From assembly GCA_964036295.1 (NCBI GenBank), contig OZ038463.1, forward strand, positions 12,329,274 to 12,393,273: DNA of 64,000 nt. The letters run 5' to 3'. This stretch comes from Plumapathes pennacea. Its lineage: Eukaryota > Cnidaria > Anthozoa > Antipatharia > Myriopathidae. Below, piece by piece: positions 52,506-64,000 of the stretch (positions are counted from its first letter, which is position 1; each line of letters starts with the position of its first letter). Both the position numbers and the translations under genes were made by a program. A model generated the notes under the pieces. That model was given only the letters and a program-made list of their open reading frames with translations, was not told the DNA's origin and ran no database searches.

Positions 52506-53978
52506 TCATTTGAACAAGGAGTCCTGGCTACCAAACCTGAGTGCTCCAGGAGACATGAGTTGAATATTTGCTTGTTTCTGTGGATTTCGACCATTGTAAA
52601 CACGGACTTTGTTTCTACTTTGTTCTAATGTAGTACTGTGTAAATGCTAAATTTGCATGCACGTTTTGCATTGGATATACAGTATGTTTGATTTCGTCTC
52701 AGCATCTGACATTCAACCAGGACAATGACTAACCACAACATTCATTGTGGTTTTTGGTACAAGAGCAACCGCATATTTTCCGTTGTTTTCGTTGTTTGTA
52801 TATTGATGCCCACGCATCACATTAGCAGCATAATAATGTAGTTCACAAAATCTTAGGACTTTCCGCCTTTAATTTTGATAGAACTTTGACTAAACAAACG
52901 CTTCGTCATTCGACTTACTCTTCATTCTGTTTGCAGAATATTGAAATATGTCAACAAGGAAAATAGAAAAAGAAATCGACAATAGAGTGTAACAAGCATG
53001 TAGGCAGCACTTTACTGCAAAGGCAGGTAACAGTTGAAGTACCAAGGCAGGCTACCTTTCATCCAGATTTGAGGCCCTAATTTGAATGACCACGGGTATG
53101 AATAGATACATTAGAAAGAAATTAAAAAAATAGATGGACCGACGAACAGATGCTAGTCAGTCAGATAAATTCACAAATAAACTGCTACACAAGATCAGAC
53201 AGAATATACTATGCTAATCAGCGGCGCCTTGACTCGCAAGGAATAATACTGCAATAAAATATGTTGTTACAGAGTCTATGGGCTCCTTTGATATATTTCA
53301 ATCCAAATCTCCTGAATACTGTATGCCCGGCTACGGCCAAGCGACGGGTAGCTTAAAGGGGCTCGGTCATGAGTTACGCATGCGTCTTTTTTAGTAAAAT
53401 AACACGGCGCGCAAAAGTGAACGCGCTTAAATATCGGACCCTGCTGAGAATTTTGGCACCTTCAATGTTAGATACAGCAGGAGGGCGAAAGAGTGAAGCT
53501 CGTCATGACACCCAATGGGGCCGAAATGGCACTCATACCAAGGCTGTTTTGAACCCTTATCAATGGTACTGATACAGCCCCATGGGCCAAATCAGTCCAA
53601 CATGGGGTCAATTCGTATTTTGATGGGGCTATTTTGGATTTTACAAGGGCCAATTTGGATTTTAGTGGGGCCATTTTGACCACAAATTTCAAATTGGCCC
53701 TTCGTGGCTCAAAATAGCCCCTTCATAAAGTGGGGCTATTTGCATTTTGGGGCTAAAACACCTCTTTCAAATTTACAGTGTGAATGCTGCTTAATTGTCC
53801 GCTTTTGCAATAGATTGTACGCATTAATTAATTGATACAGCATCTCCTTGCTGTATTTCCATAGTTCGTCCATTCGCATACTTTCTCAATCGGTAAAACG
53901 TAAGGTTGATGGGAAATTATGGTCAATCATCATGGGACAAAAAGGCAGGTACAGTGTAGCAAACGAGGTCGAGACAAC
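52506..53978. other. Spacer upstream of orphan gene 2
   Basis: A locally repetitive GGGGCCAATTTGGATTTT / GGGGCTATTTTG-type sequence occurs at about 53,585-53,755. No gene seen. Confidence 0.35.
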
Positions 53979-54000
53979 GGACAGCCAATCACAATCCAGT
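53979..54000 (+). promoter_or_regulatory. Conserved CCAAT-bearing upstream block of orphan gene 2
   Basis: Exact 22-base match to 32,198-32,219, ahead of the paralogous gene. The next 50 bases are only loosely similar, so the block stands out. Confidence 0.5.
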
Positions 54001-54117
54001 CTGTGAAGTGCAAATGAATCATTTTATGCTGCGAAAGAGTCCACTCTCAAGACGGCGTCCGATTTGTGCTGTGGCGGTTCAGAGCTGATCCAGTGACTTG
54101 TTCAAAGACAGTCTAAA

Positions 54118-54450
54118 ATGCTGCTGAGCTCGGCAGCCAGGCACCGTCGACGCCGGGCTCTGAGCGATTCCGACACGAGGGGTAAAAACGCAAACCCGAC
54201 CGATTACCGCAACGTCAACCAGAAGATGGTGCAGTCGAGAAACAGCGTCAAAGCCAACGAAAACAGAAAACCCCGGAGCCAGTCCGCCATCTCTTACGAT
54301 CAGGTGCTGTGTAAACTTTCGCGCGTGACAGACGTGTTGGAGCGAAGTCAATCGCTGGACGAAGACTTCCAAAAAGATTTGGGTGAAATTCAGCGAAAGA
54401 TGAAAGAGGTAAACCTGAAGCCTGAGCAAGATAGCAAAGCCAGTCAGTAG
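54118..54450 (+). CDS. Orphan basic protein 2 (paralogue of 32344-32691)
   Basis: A 110-residue intronless ORF starting MLLSSAARHRRRRALSDSD. The Arg-rich N-terminus and the spacer to residue 44 are clearly diverged from the paralogue. The central VKANENRKPRSQSAISYDQV and LSRVTDVLERSQSLDEDFQK blocks are almost identical. It ends KPEQDSKASQ and lacks the last residues of the other copy because the stop is earlier. Nucleotide differences in the core are not dominated by synonymous changes, so the similarity may reflect recent copying or gene conversion. Both copies retain ATG, frame and a shared CCAAT block. No known domain; function unknown. Confidence 0.6.
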   Translation: MLLSSAARHRRRRALSDSDTRGKNANPTDYRNVNQKMVQSRNSVKANENRKPRSQSAISYDQVLCKLSRVTDVLERSQSLDEDFQKDLGEIQRKMKEVNLKPEQDSKASQ

Positions 54451-55980
54451 TGACACCGCATAAAGAGACGCCACTCATTTCGCCTGAGAAAAACAGGACT
54501 TGGTGAACTTACTGACACAAAGAAAGTATAGTCAGTACACGTTGAATCGAAAATGACTCCGAGTGCTTTTTTGTAAACGTTTTGACGCGGCGACCTCCCT
54601 GCGGATAGAATAGTGTTATGACTCTCCAAATTGAAGAACTCAAGTACGCAGAGACAGCTGATATATCTGAACAATCGACGATTTGATCGATATAGATATC
54701 GCAATGAGATAGAATATGTAGATGTCGGGCGGTCAGTCATGGAAATAGATAAAGTTTTTGCTGCTAGCTTGAGTTTGAGCCGCGTCATCGCAATTCGCAA
54801 AGTTTTGTAAGTCAATCAGTATGCATTGAATTAAAAGAGTAGAGATCCAGTAGACACGACGGAAATTGTACTGCGAGCAACCCGCACGGGGTAAATTCGA
54901 GGGACTAACGCGTTAAAAACAGAATATCATATTTTAGTGAAGGCTACAGGGCTCTGTTTTGTGCAATTTGTACCAAAGGACAATAGAGAAGGCAACACAA
55001 GTTTTTATTTGTAAATGAAGGCTGCAGTGTGTTCCCTGAAAACAAAAGAGTTGCGTTTAGCGTTAATGCAAATTCATTATCACTTTTTGTACTAAGCGCC
55101 CCGTCAGTAAAAGCCATGCATATAATTTGGGGAAAGTGAATTGAAATAATGAAATTAAATTGGGACCTTTATTCCATCCCGGCACTTTTAATTAAAAAAA
55201 TAAACACACAGGGCCAATTTTTAAACAAGGTTTAGACCGCGGTTACAAAGAAAGTCCTGGTCTAAACAAGATTAAAACAATAGCCATGCTTAACGAACAA
55301 CGGAACATCTTTATAAGCCGACTCCGATCCATGTTCTAAAAAATGTAATTTAACGTTTGGCCAACCCTGTTTTACGGCGTCCGTCTAAACTTCAATTTAG
55401 CGATAAGCCAGGTCTAAGTTAGAATTTGTTTAAAAAATCGACCCACAGAGTCCTATTCTTCCCGGTTAGCACTGTAGTGATAAAGGCAGCAAGAAATAAT
55501 TAAACGTAATCCAATATTAGCCTATATCCACGAGTGGCTTGGCATATCCAAAAGTGCTCAATGGTACTTGGAAACGACTTTGCATCTTGAGTTTGTCGAA
55601 TGGCGACACCAGTTTCCTTGAACGTAGAGCGGAATGGACCGGATTATATTATCTGTAATTATATAATTATTCTTTCTTTTTTTCACACTGTATTTATAAG
55701 TATCTGACAGTAGCTATACTCAAGCAGTACGTCACGAAAGAGGCGTTTGAGCATAATTTGACATATTCTTGTAAACACATACTCAGCCGGCACAGTAAAT
55801 GAGTCGGCGAAGGCCGGGGCCGAGCCAAGAAAGGCACAATGACTTGGTCAACCAGCGTGGCTTCGTGTCAAGGCAGCGAGTACACTGCCAGTGCGAGCCA
55901 CTTGCCTGGAGCGAGCATGCAGAGGGAAAAACTGTGATCAAGTTACTCAGTAGAACTTACCATATTTATTAATGATTTAT
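54451..55980. other. Spacer with a MITE copy
   Basis: A second copy of the GGGCCAATTTTTAAACAAGG MITE lies at about 55,211-55,444. The rest shows no gene. Confidence 0.45.
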
Positions 55981-56670
55981 TATATAGACACGAGTGTTTT
56001 ACTGGAAAATATACCGTGCGTAAAATCCTTACGAAACTACATCCGGGACCCGAGTGGCGTATTTTCCATATCCTCACTAGTGAGGATATCGTTGGCATCA
56101 TTTCCCGCTTTTACACGGTTGTTTGTGCAATTTCTTGTAAAACACTTGTTTCTCATATAATAAAAAGAAAATTACACGGCGGCTTGAAGATATGGATTTT
56201 ATTTTCTCGAGGTAAAAACAATATTTTACTCACTCGCGAAGCGCTCGCTCGTAAAATATTGTTTTTACCACAACACACTAGTTTCTCGCTCTCTGATTGG
56301 TCGATTTACCGTGGTAAATAAGAGTCCAGACAACGATGCTGACGCCAGCTGACGCCAGCATGTCACGTTTTGCAGCGAAATACAACGAAAGTTTCCTGTA
56401 TATTTCTAAATGTTGTGGTAAAAAACAAATTTCCACTGGTTTGCCGTGGTGTGGACTCTTATTTACCACGATTTACGTCATCACATGGTCAAAATTTGTT
56501 GCGGACTCACTCGGCGAAGCGCCTCGTGAGTCCACAACATTTTGGCCATGTGATGACGTAAATCGTGGTAAATAAGAGTCCACACCACGGCAAACCAGTG
56601 GAAATTTATTAATTTTACAACTCAAAAATAAAATTCATATCTTCGCACCGCCGTGTAATATCCTCTATAT
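55981..56670. repeat. Double-hairpin repeat, copy 4, with nested foldback insertion
   Basis: Begins ATAGACACGAGTGTTTTAC and ends with GCCGTGTAATATCCTCTAT. The second hairpin is interrupted after TTGTTTTTACCAC by about 350 bases containing another large palindrome. Confidence 0.75.
56427..56607. repeat. Long near-perfect palindrome
   Basis: About 85-base arms: the left begins AAATTTCCACTGGTTTGCCG and the right ends CGGCAAACCAGTGGAAATTT, meeting at about GGCGAAGCGCC near 56,512. Inner blocks TTTACCACGATTTACGTCAT and its complement pair. A foldback element; hairpin extrusion and assembly collapse are both possible. Confidence 0.85.
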
Positions 56671-59600
56671 GTGTAATACCTTGATCAGATTCGATTCAAT
56701 TTCAGAAGTATCAAAGCTTCAGTATTGGTATAAATATTTATGTTGTCATTTCAGGATGAGTGGGCGCGACATGTTTTAAAAATTAACAATGCTCCACTCG
56801 GCTTGCTTCTAGAAAATTACAAATTTATTCTAAAAACTGATCAATTTGTGTTACAAAGAAGACAAGATTCACTATAATGACGTGTTATTTTTTTGTTGAT
56901 AGTAGTCCACCCATTCCGCCCCCAGTCTCAAAATCGTATTCTGGAGTGAAATGAACGCGATAAGGCCTCAACAAAGCCTTTACATAATCTGGCAGACGAC
57001 TTCGACTGGGACTCTGAAGAAGGCTTTAAAATACACATGGTCACTTAAAATCTAAAAGCTCTGAACTGAGCTAGATAAAATGGTACGGGGAGTTTGTGAG
57101 CCTTTCGGGCACAAGCAGTACGACTAATTTATTCTATAAATCATATCTGTGGCCCGGACGCAATTACAACTTTTCAAGTGCGAACGACACTTTGTTGCCA
57201 ACAATATGTCACTCGGTAACTCGTTTTGGGTATAACTTGTATAGCAGGTAGGTTGCCGAAGCCGTCGTTTGACCGAACCCCATGTCATCTCTTCGACTGT
57301 ACAGGTAAACAAACAGGTGCCTCATGCTGGCGTGCAGCACGAAAGTGACAGCATTACGTCATGCAAAATACATATCATCACAATAATAAACAATGATAAA
57401 GGGAGTGCGTCAGATATCACTCTGTGAGCGCAGTTTCGTGATCATACCCAACAAAACAGTATCGAACGTGATGCCGAGGGAATTGTAAAAAATATCCGAC
57501 AGTGAGCACTGGAGCGGCTGTTGTCGGCGCCAGTTGAGTAGTGACACTGAAGCCTCACTGGTACAACCTTCGTTATCGAGGTCGTTTAACTTTTCAACAA
57601 AACGGTGAGTAGAATTAATTCATTCATTTTTCCTTCTAACGCATTGTTAACTTCAAGCGGAACGCTTTTTTTGATATTGTATTTGTTTAGGTAGGATAAG
57701 GTAGGATATATCCTGCCTTTTATTAATGTTTGGTAGTAGTTTATTGCGAGATTCCAGTCGTTGATAGTTCTCGGCAAGGTTTTCGTGGTCACTTAAGAGA
57801 CAAGCTCATAAACGATTTGATCAACACGCAAGAGGACGTGATGTGTTATTGTAGTCAGAGCAAACACTCGAAGACCACTCAAAGAGGATTAGATCCTTCT
57901 TCGTGATAAGGCTTACACACTCGTTTCCCATCACTGAACCATGAATTCCGCGCAACAATTAAACCCAGTGTGAAAGAAAGTGCTCACTAAGAACCTTCAT
58001 TTAGCGGTTACAAGTGTAATGTTTTAAAAATGTTTGCCGATGGATTTCAATAAATGGTTTAGCCCGAGGGTACTGCCGCAGCTACATTGAGATCAAGGTT
58101 TGTATTCTCCCAACCAGTAATAAACAGGCATTGTATCAGTTGGGCGAGGAGAATTAGTCTGACAATCGGCTTAGCTATTTAAAAAACAAAGCTATCAGCT
58201 CACTTGCCTGTGTTTAAAAACTTAATTTTTGGTGCAATTTTGGACTGTTTATAATTGTTTTGATTTTTTAAGTGCTGATTGAGGACATCTTTTGATCCAC
58301 TAGCTTAAGATACTGTCGAGCACAGTTCAGCGTACTTGCGCCAGCTCCAATAAAATATAAAAAACGAAACAATACAAAACTAAACTAAAAACAACTAAAA
58401 AAAAAAAATTGGACTTAGCTCGAATTGGTTCGAGTTGACTTGAAGTGACCAAACGGTGAAAAACTTGGCTCGAGTTGGCTGAAAATTTGAGCTGGATCAA
58501 ATTTGAGCCAACTCATGCTAACTCGGTAACGATGGCCAACTGGAGCTCTGGCAGTATCGTTTGGCCAGGGCTTAATAAACGAAGCGAAACCAAACCAAAC
58601 CAAACCAAAACGAAGTGAAAAAAGTGAAAAAACAAAATTTTAGGTTTTCGATTTAGGTTCACATATTTGTTTCAGTGTCACAAAAGATTGTCCCATTCTA
58701 TTTTAACCCAACCATGTGATTTATACCAAATTTATCATCACGCCAGTTTTCCACACTAGTTTTTTCTCTTTAGCTTGCCTTATTTATTTGTTAGACAAGT
58801 TGGCCATCGGCGCACTATCCGTCATTTAGTTAGTCAGCACTTTTCTTTTGTCAGTGGATTGTTGTGAATTTCACGTTTGATGGAAAAACATTTAATTCAC
58901 ACGAAAAATAAATAATAAAAAAACACCTCTGAAGCAGTGTCATGTAATAACAGTTTAATATTATTTTAAAGACAGATTCAATAAATCCGCAGTCGTTTTG
59001 CCAAATCATTCGTGCATTTTCTCGATAGTTGACAACATATTAATATTCTTCTCACGTCCTTATGATATTATTGTGTTTCCGTGGTTACCTTGTCCACCTG
59101 TTCCAAGCGCAGCTTGGATGAATAAATTATTGAGCCGCTCACTTCAGACTAAAGATATCAGTTTACAGTGCCCTCATTTCGAAGAGGTAACGGTTCAGGT
59201 GGAGTGTTGCTACGGCGAAATTGTCATCATAAATCGACACGAGGCATTGCCGTGCCCATGTGCTGATGCTGCTGCTTTCTAATCACTACCCGTGACCTTT
59301 GCGTGCAAAGGAGTTCACCTTCCAAACTATATTTCACATTTGCCCAACAGAACCTTGGCGGACGCAACAAATAAAGTAAAAAAAAAAAAAAAAAAACGGC
59401 AAAAAATTAGAAAAAGGCTTATAAAAATAAAAATAAAAACAAAAACAAAACAAAAAGTCGCACACAGGAGAAATATCAGCGAACCCCGTGTTTACACGAG
59501 AGACATTTACCGCAGTAAAAGAATTACCGCGGTAAATTTGCATTCACCATGCCCTACAAGATGGTAAATTGGAATTTTACTACGGTAATTTTTAAATAGC

Positions 59601-60627
59601 GAGGTTCGACTATATTTTAAAATTTTACAAAAAAACGTCTAGCCGCAAATTTTGATGGGTTCCAGTGTAACAATCAGGAGTTTACAATGGCTCAGACAGA
59701 CTGGGATTCCATAAAGAAATCCAAAGCAACACCTTTTCCGTTTAAATTACCCGAGAACTCTTAAGTGAGTGAAGTCACAGAGGCCCCCACTATTCACAAT
59801 TCCGCTCCGGATATGAGTGACTGCATGGTGAACAGCCCGCCATATTTTCAGCGGCACGCTTCCGCCATTACTACCTCATAAAAATATTTTTGCAAATTAC
59901 TTTTATTCAATCAAAAATGGATTTCAGCAATCAGTTATATTTAGCTTGGGAAGCACGTTTTCGGGCAGACCACCTTCATATAATCTGAACTTAACAATAG
60001 AAAGCAATTAAGTGCAGAAGACGGCTCACTTTGCAGTCACTTTGGGCGCCACAAGTTCACCGAGCAAGCAAAAAACACTTTCGTGTCGTGAAAAAGAAAT
60101 TAATTGAAACAGTAATTATTTATAATCTCTCTGATTGTCTCTGTCTGTTCCTTCTACTTTTCTGACGTGCTATAGCCAAAACAGGAAGCTAGATAGTTTT
60201 CGTGTTGAGTTGTCAGTCAGATCCACAGTTGTTCTCCCTTATGAACACTATTTTATGAGTTAATGTGTTCACAGTTGATCAACTTAATTTTAAATGTCAT
60301 AATGCGTTGTCTAGTCCTTCGCTTGCTGATTATTCACCTGCACAAAGTGTCAAAGTGTGCCACTCACTTTAATTGTGTTGTTCCCACTGCAGCCTATAAT
60401 TACAGAAAAAAAAATGAAATGCTGTTTTGAGCGGAGTTGAGTAACGCACCTACTGGGTTATAATTCACGGTGTGAGTGGGTAAAGCAGTGTAGCCGTTTT
60501 TACAAGCACATCAAACTTCCCATCGACTGGTATGTAGCAATCTTAAAAAAGTAGTGAGGAAGTTGTGGCGTATAAGCGACGGCTTCCACAAAAAGCACTT
60601 AGCTTAACTTTTTTTTGTTCTTTGCAG
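56671..60627. other. Large gene-poor region; possible 5' UTR intron of the downstream 7TM gene
   Basis: A consensus donor (ACG|GTGAGT) at 57,604/57,605 and an acceptor (TTGTTCTTTGCAG) ending at 60,627 could define a 3,023-base intron joining a noncoding exon ending at 57,604 to the exon starting at 60,628 that holds the 7TM ORF. No ORF between them is convincing. The short frame at 59,118-59,282 is unsupported. An A run occurs at about 59,378-59,396. Confidence 0.35.
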
Positions 60628-60766
60628 CGTTATATCTAAAGTGCAAGACCTGAGCATCACTGAGTTCTTCGCGTTTAATTGGGAAGATTGAGTAGCGTCT
60701 TTCAACTGGTTGGGTCATTCCGCGAGTGTGAATCGAATAAGACAGAGTGGATAATTATTCCAAATT

Positions 60767-61945
60767 ATGGGGAGCGTAAACTTCGTTTTCTTTACTGCTC
60801 TTCTTGTTTTGTTCGTACTGCAGACATCGCGCGGCTGGCCACTAAAGTATCCAGTACACACAAAGCGTTTTGGTTCCGTGCTCCACGGTGTGCACAATAT
60901 GAAACAACACAAACGGGACGTCGCTCATCAAAGAGCGGAATCGGCCCACACAATGCAGCGAACAAAGCGCGCCGAGCTAGAATACAACACGTCCCTTCAC
61001 GAACCCAGTCAGATGAAGACAAATCCAGAGTTTCGGCCAGAGTGGAAAGTTGCAATCCATGTGTGGAAATGGGCCTGGTACCTACATATCCACCTTTTCG
61101 CTGTACTATACTGGTTGGTCGCTCTAGTCTGTTTAGCGTTCATAGTCGGCGACACGCGGCCTTCTGCTGGCGCCAGAAAAGCTAATGCAGCTTTGAAGTT
61201 GAGCCTGCATCTCTCTCTTCTTCTGTTCAGCGTCTCCAGGGCTCTTGCTCTCTCCATCGACCCGTACGAATCGCGAGGCATTTTGGGATCTATTGCCTCG
61301 TATATTTTGTGGTCAGCCGGCTTTCCCATTATTATCACCAGCTTCGGTTTGCTCCTTCTCGTGCTCTTCGACACAACCAAACTCAGCTTAGCGCCGCCCA
61401 GGTTTCAGAATTTCAGTCTCGCGATTGGAATCATGGGAATAAATTTTGTGGTCGTCATGGTAACAGACGTGACTGTCCTGATGTCCGCGGGCGCCCGCGC
61501 AATGATGATCATCTGTCATGTTTACTTAATGATAGCGGGCCTGACCTATACAGCCGGTTTTATGTGGGTTGGACACAAAATTTCCTCCACCGTAGCCATT
61601 ATTGCGACCGACAACAAAATGAGGCGCCTGTGCTGTCTAATTAACGTTTCAGCGATAATCAGTCTCTTGCTGTTTGCCGTCGAGATCTACGCGGCCGTGG
61701 CGGTGTTTGGAATTTATTCGGAGGCGCCGAGCATACTCGATCCGTGGCCGTGGTACGCCGTGCAAACATGTCTCAGATCATTGGAGATTGGCATGTGTAT
61801 CGTGATTTTCACGTTGTTCTACAGCAGCGCCAAGCATCATCACAACTTCCCCAGGAGGTCCTTACGCATTGCGCATGCTCAAGTGTCTCCAACATTGAAC
61901 GAAGTCACGGTGAAACAAACTGAAGCCATAGAAACAAAATTTTAA
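60767..61945 (+). CDS. PRRT3/PRRT4-like seven-transmembrane protein
   Basis: A 392-residue single-exon ORF. Residues 1-23 are a signal peptide (MGSVNFVFFTALLVLFVLQT). An extracellular segment of about 80 residues carries three Lys-Arg pairs (33-34, 49-50, 67-68), the last in a furin-type RTKR. Seven hydrophobic segments follow at about 106-127, 143-164, 174-201, 216-237, 245-268, 288-312 and 332-353, then a cytoplasmic tail with Ser/Thr. The stretches PEWKVAIHVWKWAWYLHIHL, SRALALSIDPYESRGILGSI and the closing YAVQTCLRSLEIGM resemble the C-terminal membrane domain of PRRT3 and PRRT4, in particular the DPYxSRG motif. The long proline-rich N-terminal region of those vertebrate proteins is absent. 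GPCR class motifs (DRY, NPxxY) are not seen. Function unknown. An N-glycosylation site occurs at NTS (74). Confidence 0.72.
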   Translation: MGSVNFVFFTALLVLFVLQTSRGWPLKYPVHTKRFGSVLHGVHNMKQHKRDVAHQRAESAHTMQRTKRAELEYNTSLHEPSQMKTNPEFRPEWKVAIHVWKWAWYLHIHLFAVLYWLVALVCLAFIVGDTRPSAGARKANAALKLSLHLSLLLFSVSRALALSIDPYESRGILGSIASYILWSAGFPIIITSFGLLLLVLFDTTKLSLAPPRFQNFSLAIGIMGINFVVVMVTDVTVLMSAGARAMMIICHVYLMIAGLTYTAGFMWVGHKISSTVAIIATDNKMRRLCCLINVSAIISLLLFAVEIYAAVAVFGIYSEAPSILDPWPWYAVQTCLRSLEIGMCIVIFTLFYSSAKHHHNFPRRSLRIAHAQVSPTLNEVTVKQTEAIETKF

Positions 61946-62117
61946 GAAGAGAGTGACCCCGAGATGGCTAAACTTAAAGCTGGGCTACCTGAAGCTGAAG
62001 GGCAGATGATCGTCTTCACCAGAGGCCCTAACGTTCAAAACGGGATTAGCAAGAACAATTACCGCGTGCAGCACTTGACGTGACGCTTACGTTGGTACAA
62101 TATATGACTCTATATCA

Positions 62118-62302
62118 CAGTGGAACGCCTTTAGTAAGGCCGCTAGCGGGACAGAATAATTGAGGCATATTAACAAGGTATGCGTATTAAAGGTTTTCAT
62201 ATGGGAAAATGACAGGACGTTTGTTCCGAGGGACAAAAAAAGTGGCTGTAAAGTAACGAGGTGTCCGTAATAACGGGGCGGCCGTAAGGCGGGGTTCCAT
62301 TG
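62118..62302. mobile_element. Short Tc1/mariner-like MITE
   Basis: Begins CAGTGGAACGCC and ends GGGGTTCCATTG followed by TA; the left flank is CA where TA is expected. Internal CCGTAATAACGGGGCGGCC is typical of such repeats. Lies in the probable 3' UTR of the 7TM gene. Confidence 0.55.
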
Positions 62303-62731
62303 TATACGTAACTAGTTACAGGGGGAGAATCGGTTTTATTGGAACGCACGCGAGAGTTTTATGTCTTGCGTTGGTTTATACCATGACCGACTAGCTAACC
62401 GTTTTATATGTACTGTCGCAGAATAAGCAAACCGGTTCTTATGCAAGGACTGTTAACGTTTAGATCTTAACTATATATTAAACAAATATTTAGACGCTGC
62501 ATATCTTCACTGTTCTAGTTGATTTCGGTAATAAGGGGCTCCGATTTGCTGATCACGTGTGATTTTCATATTAGGCCGTGATTGCAATTCATTATTTGTA
62601 ATATTGGGCTACAAAGTGTATGATTGCAAATTGTCCAGTAATGGAGAACTGTCTGCAAAAATACCAATTTTTAAATGAATGAGAATGTTCTATTTCCTAA
62701 GCTTTTTGTATGTCGCACTTTCCGTGTTTTA

Positions 62732-63139
62732 GGCCCTGTTTACATGGAAGGAGGGTAACCCTCCCAGGAGGGACACCCTCCAAGAAGGGTCACCCTTCTC
62801 TATTGAAATTTCTTGTTCCGTTTACATGATCGATAGGGTCACCCTAGGAGGAGGGTTACCCTATCTTGTTGCTAGGGTTACCCTCCCAGTAGGGACAACT
62901 TTTGGCCATGTAAACACTCGAGGGAGGGTTACCCTCCCAGGGGGGCTAAGTTTAGCGGTGCCAGGTTACTATCTCAAATTTCGCGACCGAGCGATTCCTT
63001 TCAGACTCTTGGCAAGATAACCCTAGGGATAACGCTTGGCATGTAAAGGGGGGTTATCTTCTGACCCTTCTTGGAGGGTGTCCCTCCTTGGAGGGTGTCC
63101 CTCCTTGGAGGGTTACCCTCCCTCCATGTAAACAGGGCC
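62732..63139. mobile_element. Harbinger-like MITE with internal AGGGTNACCCT units
   Basis: A 408-bp element with ends GGCCCTGTTTACATGGA and TCCATGTAAACAGGGCC, flanked by TTA on both sides (62729-62731 and 63140-63142). The interior is a series of GGAGGGTTACCCTCC-type short palindromes. A 3-bp TTA duplication suggests PIF/Harbinger. Confidence 0.85.
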
Positions 63140-64000
63140 TTAAACCGTTTTCTGTTGCAGTCGGGTGTCAGCGACGTTCGCAAGGTCCGTTCTTTACTCT
63201 TTCTTGTTATTTTTCGACTGCTCGTATCTTACGTCAAAAATTCCATAAAGATAAACGATATAAAAAAATCAGAAAGTGCAACATGCAAAAAATATGGTAA
63301 ATTGATCGATCATACTTTGAACATTGATTTAAAATAGTTTATTCTTTGTATACAGTACTCCTATAAGGTATCAGCTTACAAGATATTTAACTTACGAGGT
63401 GTCAATTACAAAACTACACACAAGGCGCGGGTCAAACGCCGAACTTTACATGAGTCGAACTTAACATGTGCAAACGAGCAAAACTCATTGTTTGAGAATC
63501 TGCATTAAGTTGGACTCTGTGAAGCTCGACGTTTGATCTGGGTCTGAGCGTTGAGAGTTTTAAGACAGGCTGGAAAAATTGGCCTAAATTGCAGGCTTCA
63601 AATTCACGTATCCATTTATATTCTGGAAACTGCATTTTTTTGACGGGTCGCAATAAAAAGTTCGTAAAGGAACGAGTACATGCATTGATACCGGATCTAC
63701 CTTGGACTTTATTTTTTATTTCTAAAGCCCTGCACGATTTGGATTGAGAGTTCCTAGCGAATCTAAAGTCGCACTGAGGCCCCGTTTTTTTGATTCCAGA
63801 GATTTCTCCGTCCACGTTTGTGCTCGTCCACAACGCAAAACATTAAATATCTATACCTTGGGAACGTGAAGTGGAAAGTGACTTGAAAAGTTTCGTTTTC
63901 GCCCGTCCGCACTACAAAATTGCCTTTCTCTGAAAAGAGAAAGGCGTTTTCGTGATCAAAAATGCCAGTATAGTGACAGGTTACCTGTACACAACCAGGC
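63140..64000. other. Terminal spacer with repeat fragments
   Basis: A foldback with GGGTCAAACGCCGAACTT and AGCTCGACGTTTGATCTGGG ends lies at about 63,428-63,545. A GGCCCCGTTTTTTTGATTCC repeat end at 63,779 runs toward the window edge and may be cut there. No gene seen. Confidence 0.4.

Noticed and set aside
63018-63036. TAACCCTAGGGATAAC resembling a homing endonuclease site
   Set aside because: It is part of the short palindromic AGGGTTACCCT units inside a MITE; the likeness is coincidental.
63432-63833. 133-codon minus-strand open frame at the window end
   Set aside because: Overlaps foldback repeat ends, has no recognisable domain and no splice or promoter support.

Overview
This is an animal genome fragment, most likely from an anthozoan cnidarian such as a stony coral. 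The reasons are an intronless replication-dependent histone cluster with metazoan histone 3' stem-loops, intron-rich conserved animal genes (SLC38-type transporter, GINS3, DAD1, RNMT), AT-rich noncoding DNA and a dense load of short inverted-repeat transposons. The species cannot be fixed from the sequence alone.

Layout. (1) 1-7,050: one histone repeat, H3(+), H1(+), H4(+), H2B(+), H2A(-). Each gene is followed by a 16-base histone stem-loop. A small STPR-repeat ORF sits between H4 and H2B. (2) 9,495-28,008: a block of single-copy housekeeping genes, all with clean splice structures. These are an eight-exon SLC38A7/A8-like amino acid transporter (+), two-exon GINS3 (-) head to head with two-exon DAD1 (+), and eleven-exon RNMT (+), the mRNA cap guanine-N7 methyltransferase, which here has an unusual charged C-terminal tail. 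(3) 28,009-60,600: accessory DNA rich in mobile elements. It holds two paralogous intronless orphan genes (32,344 and 54,118), a diverged inverted duplication (about 30.0-31.0 kb and 51.6-52.5 kb), and a C2H2 zinc-finger gene (42-43 kb). It also holds a nested transposon pair (34,183-37,669) whose empty sister copy lies at 44,615-45,434, a Mutator-like element with a 9-bp target duplication (47,919-49,842), and several hairpin-type repeats. (4) 60,767-61,945: a single-exon seven-transmembrane protein related to the PRRT3/PRRT4 C-terminal domain, followed by MITEs to the window end.

Best leads. The inner transposon (34,729-37,395) has 69-bp terminal inverted repeats, an AT target duplication and a THAP-DDE transposase split by a frame change. 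It also carries a convergent ORF encoding a SAP domain plus a C4HC3 zinc finger. Its exact pre-insertion sequence is preserved 10 kb away in the same window. Other leads are the orphan gene pair with a shared CCAAT-bearing upstream block, the Mutator-like element carrying a small exon-like ORF, and the RNMT tail.

Exon boundaries were assigned by hand from GT/AG signals, reading phase and remembered protein families. No alignments or searches were run.
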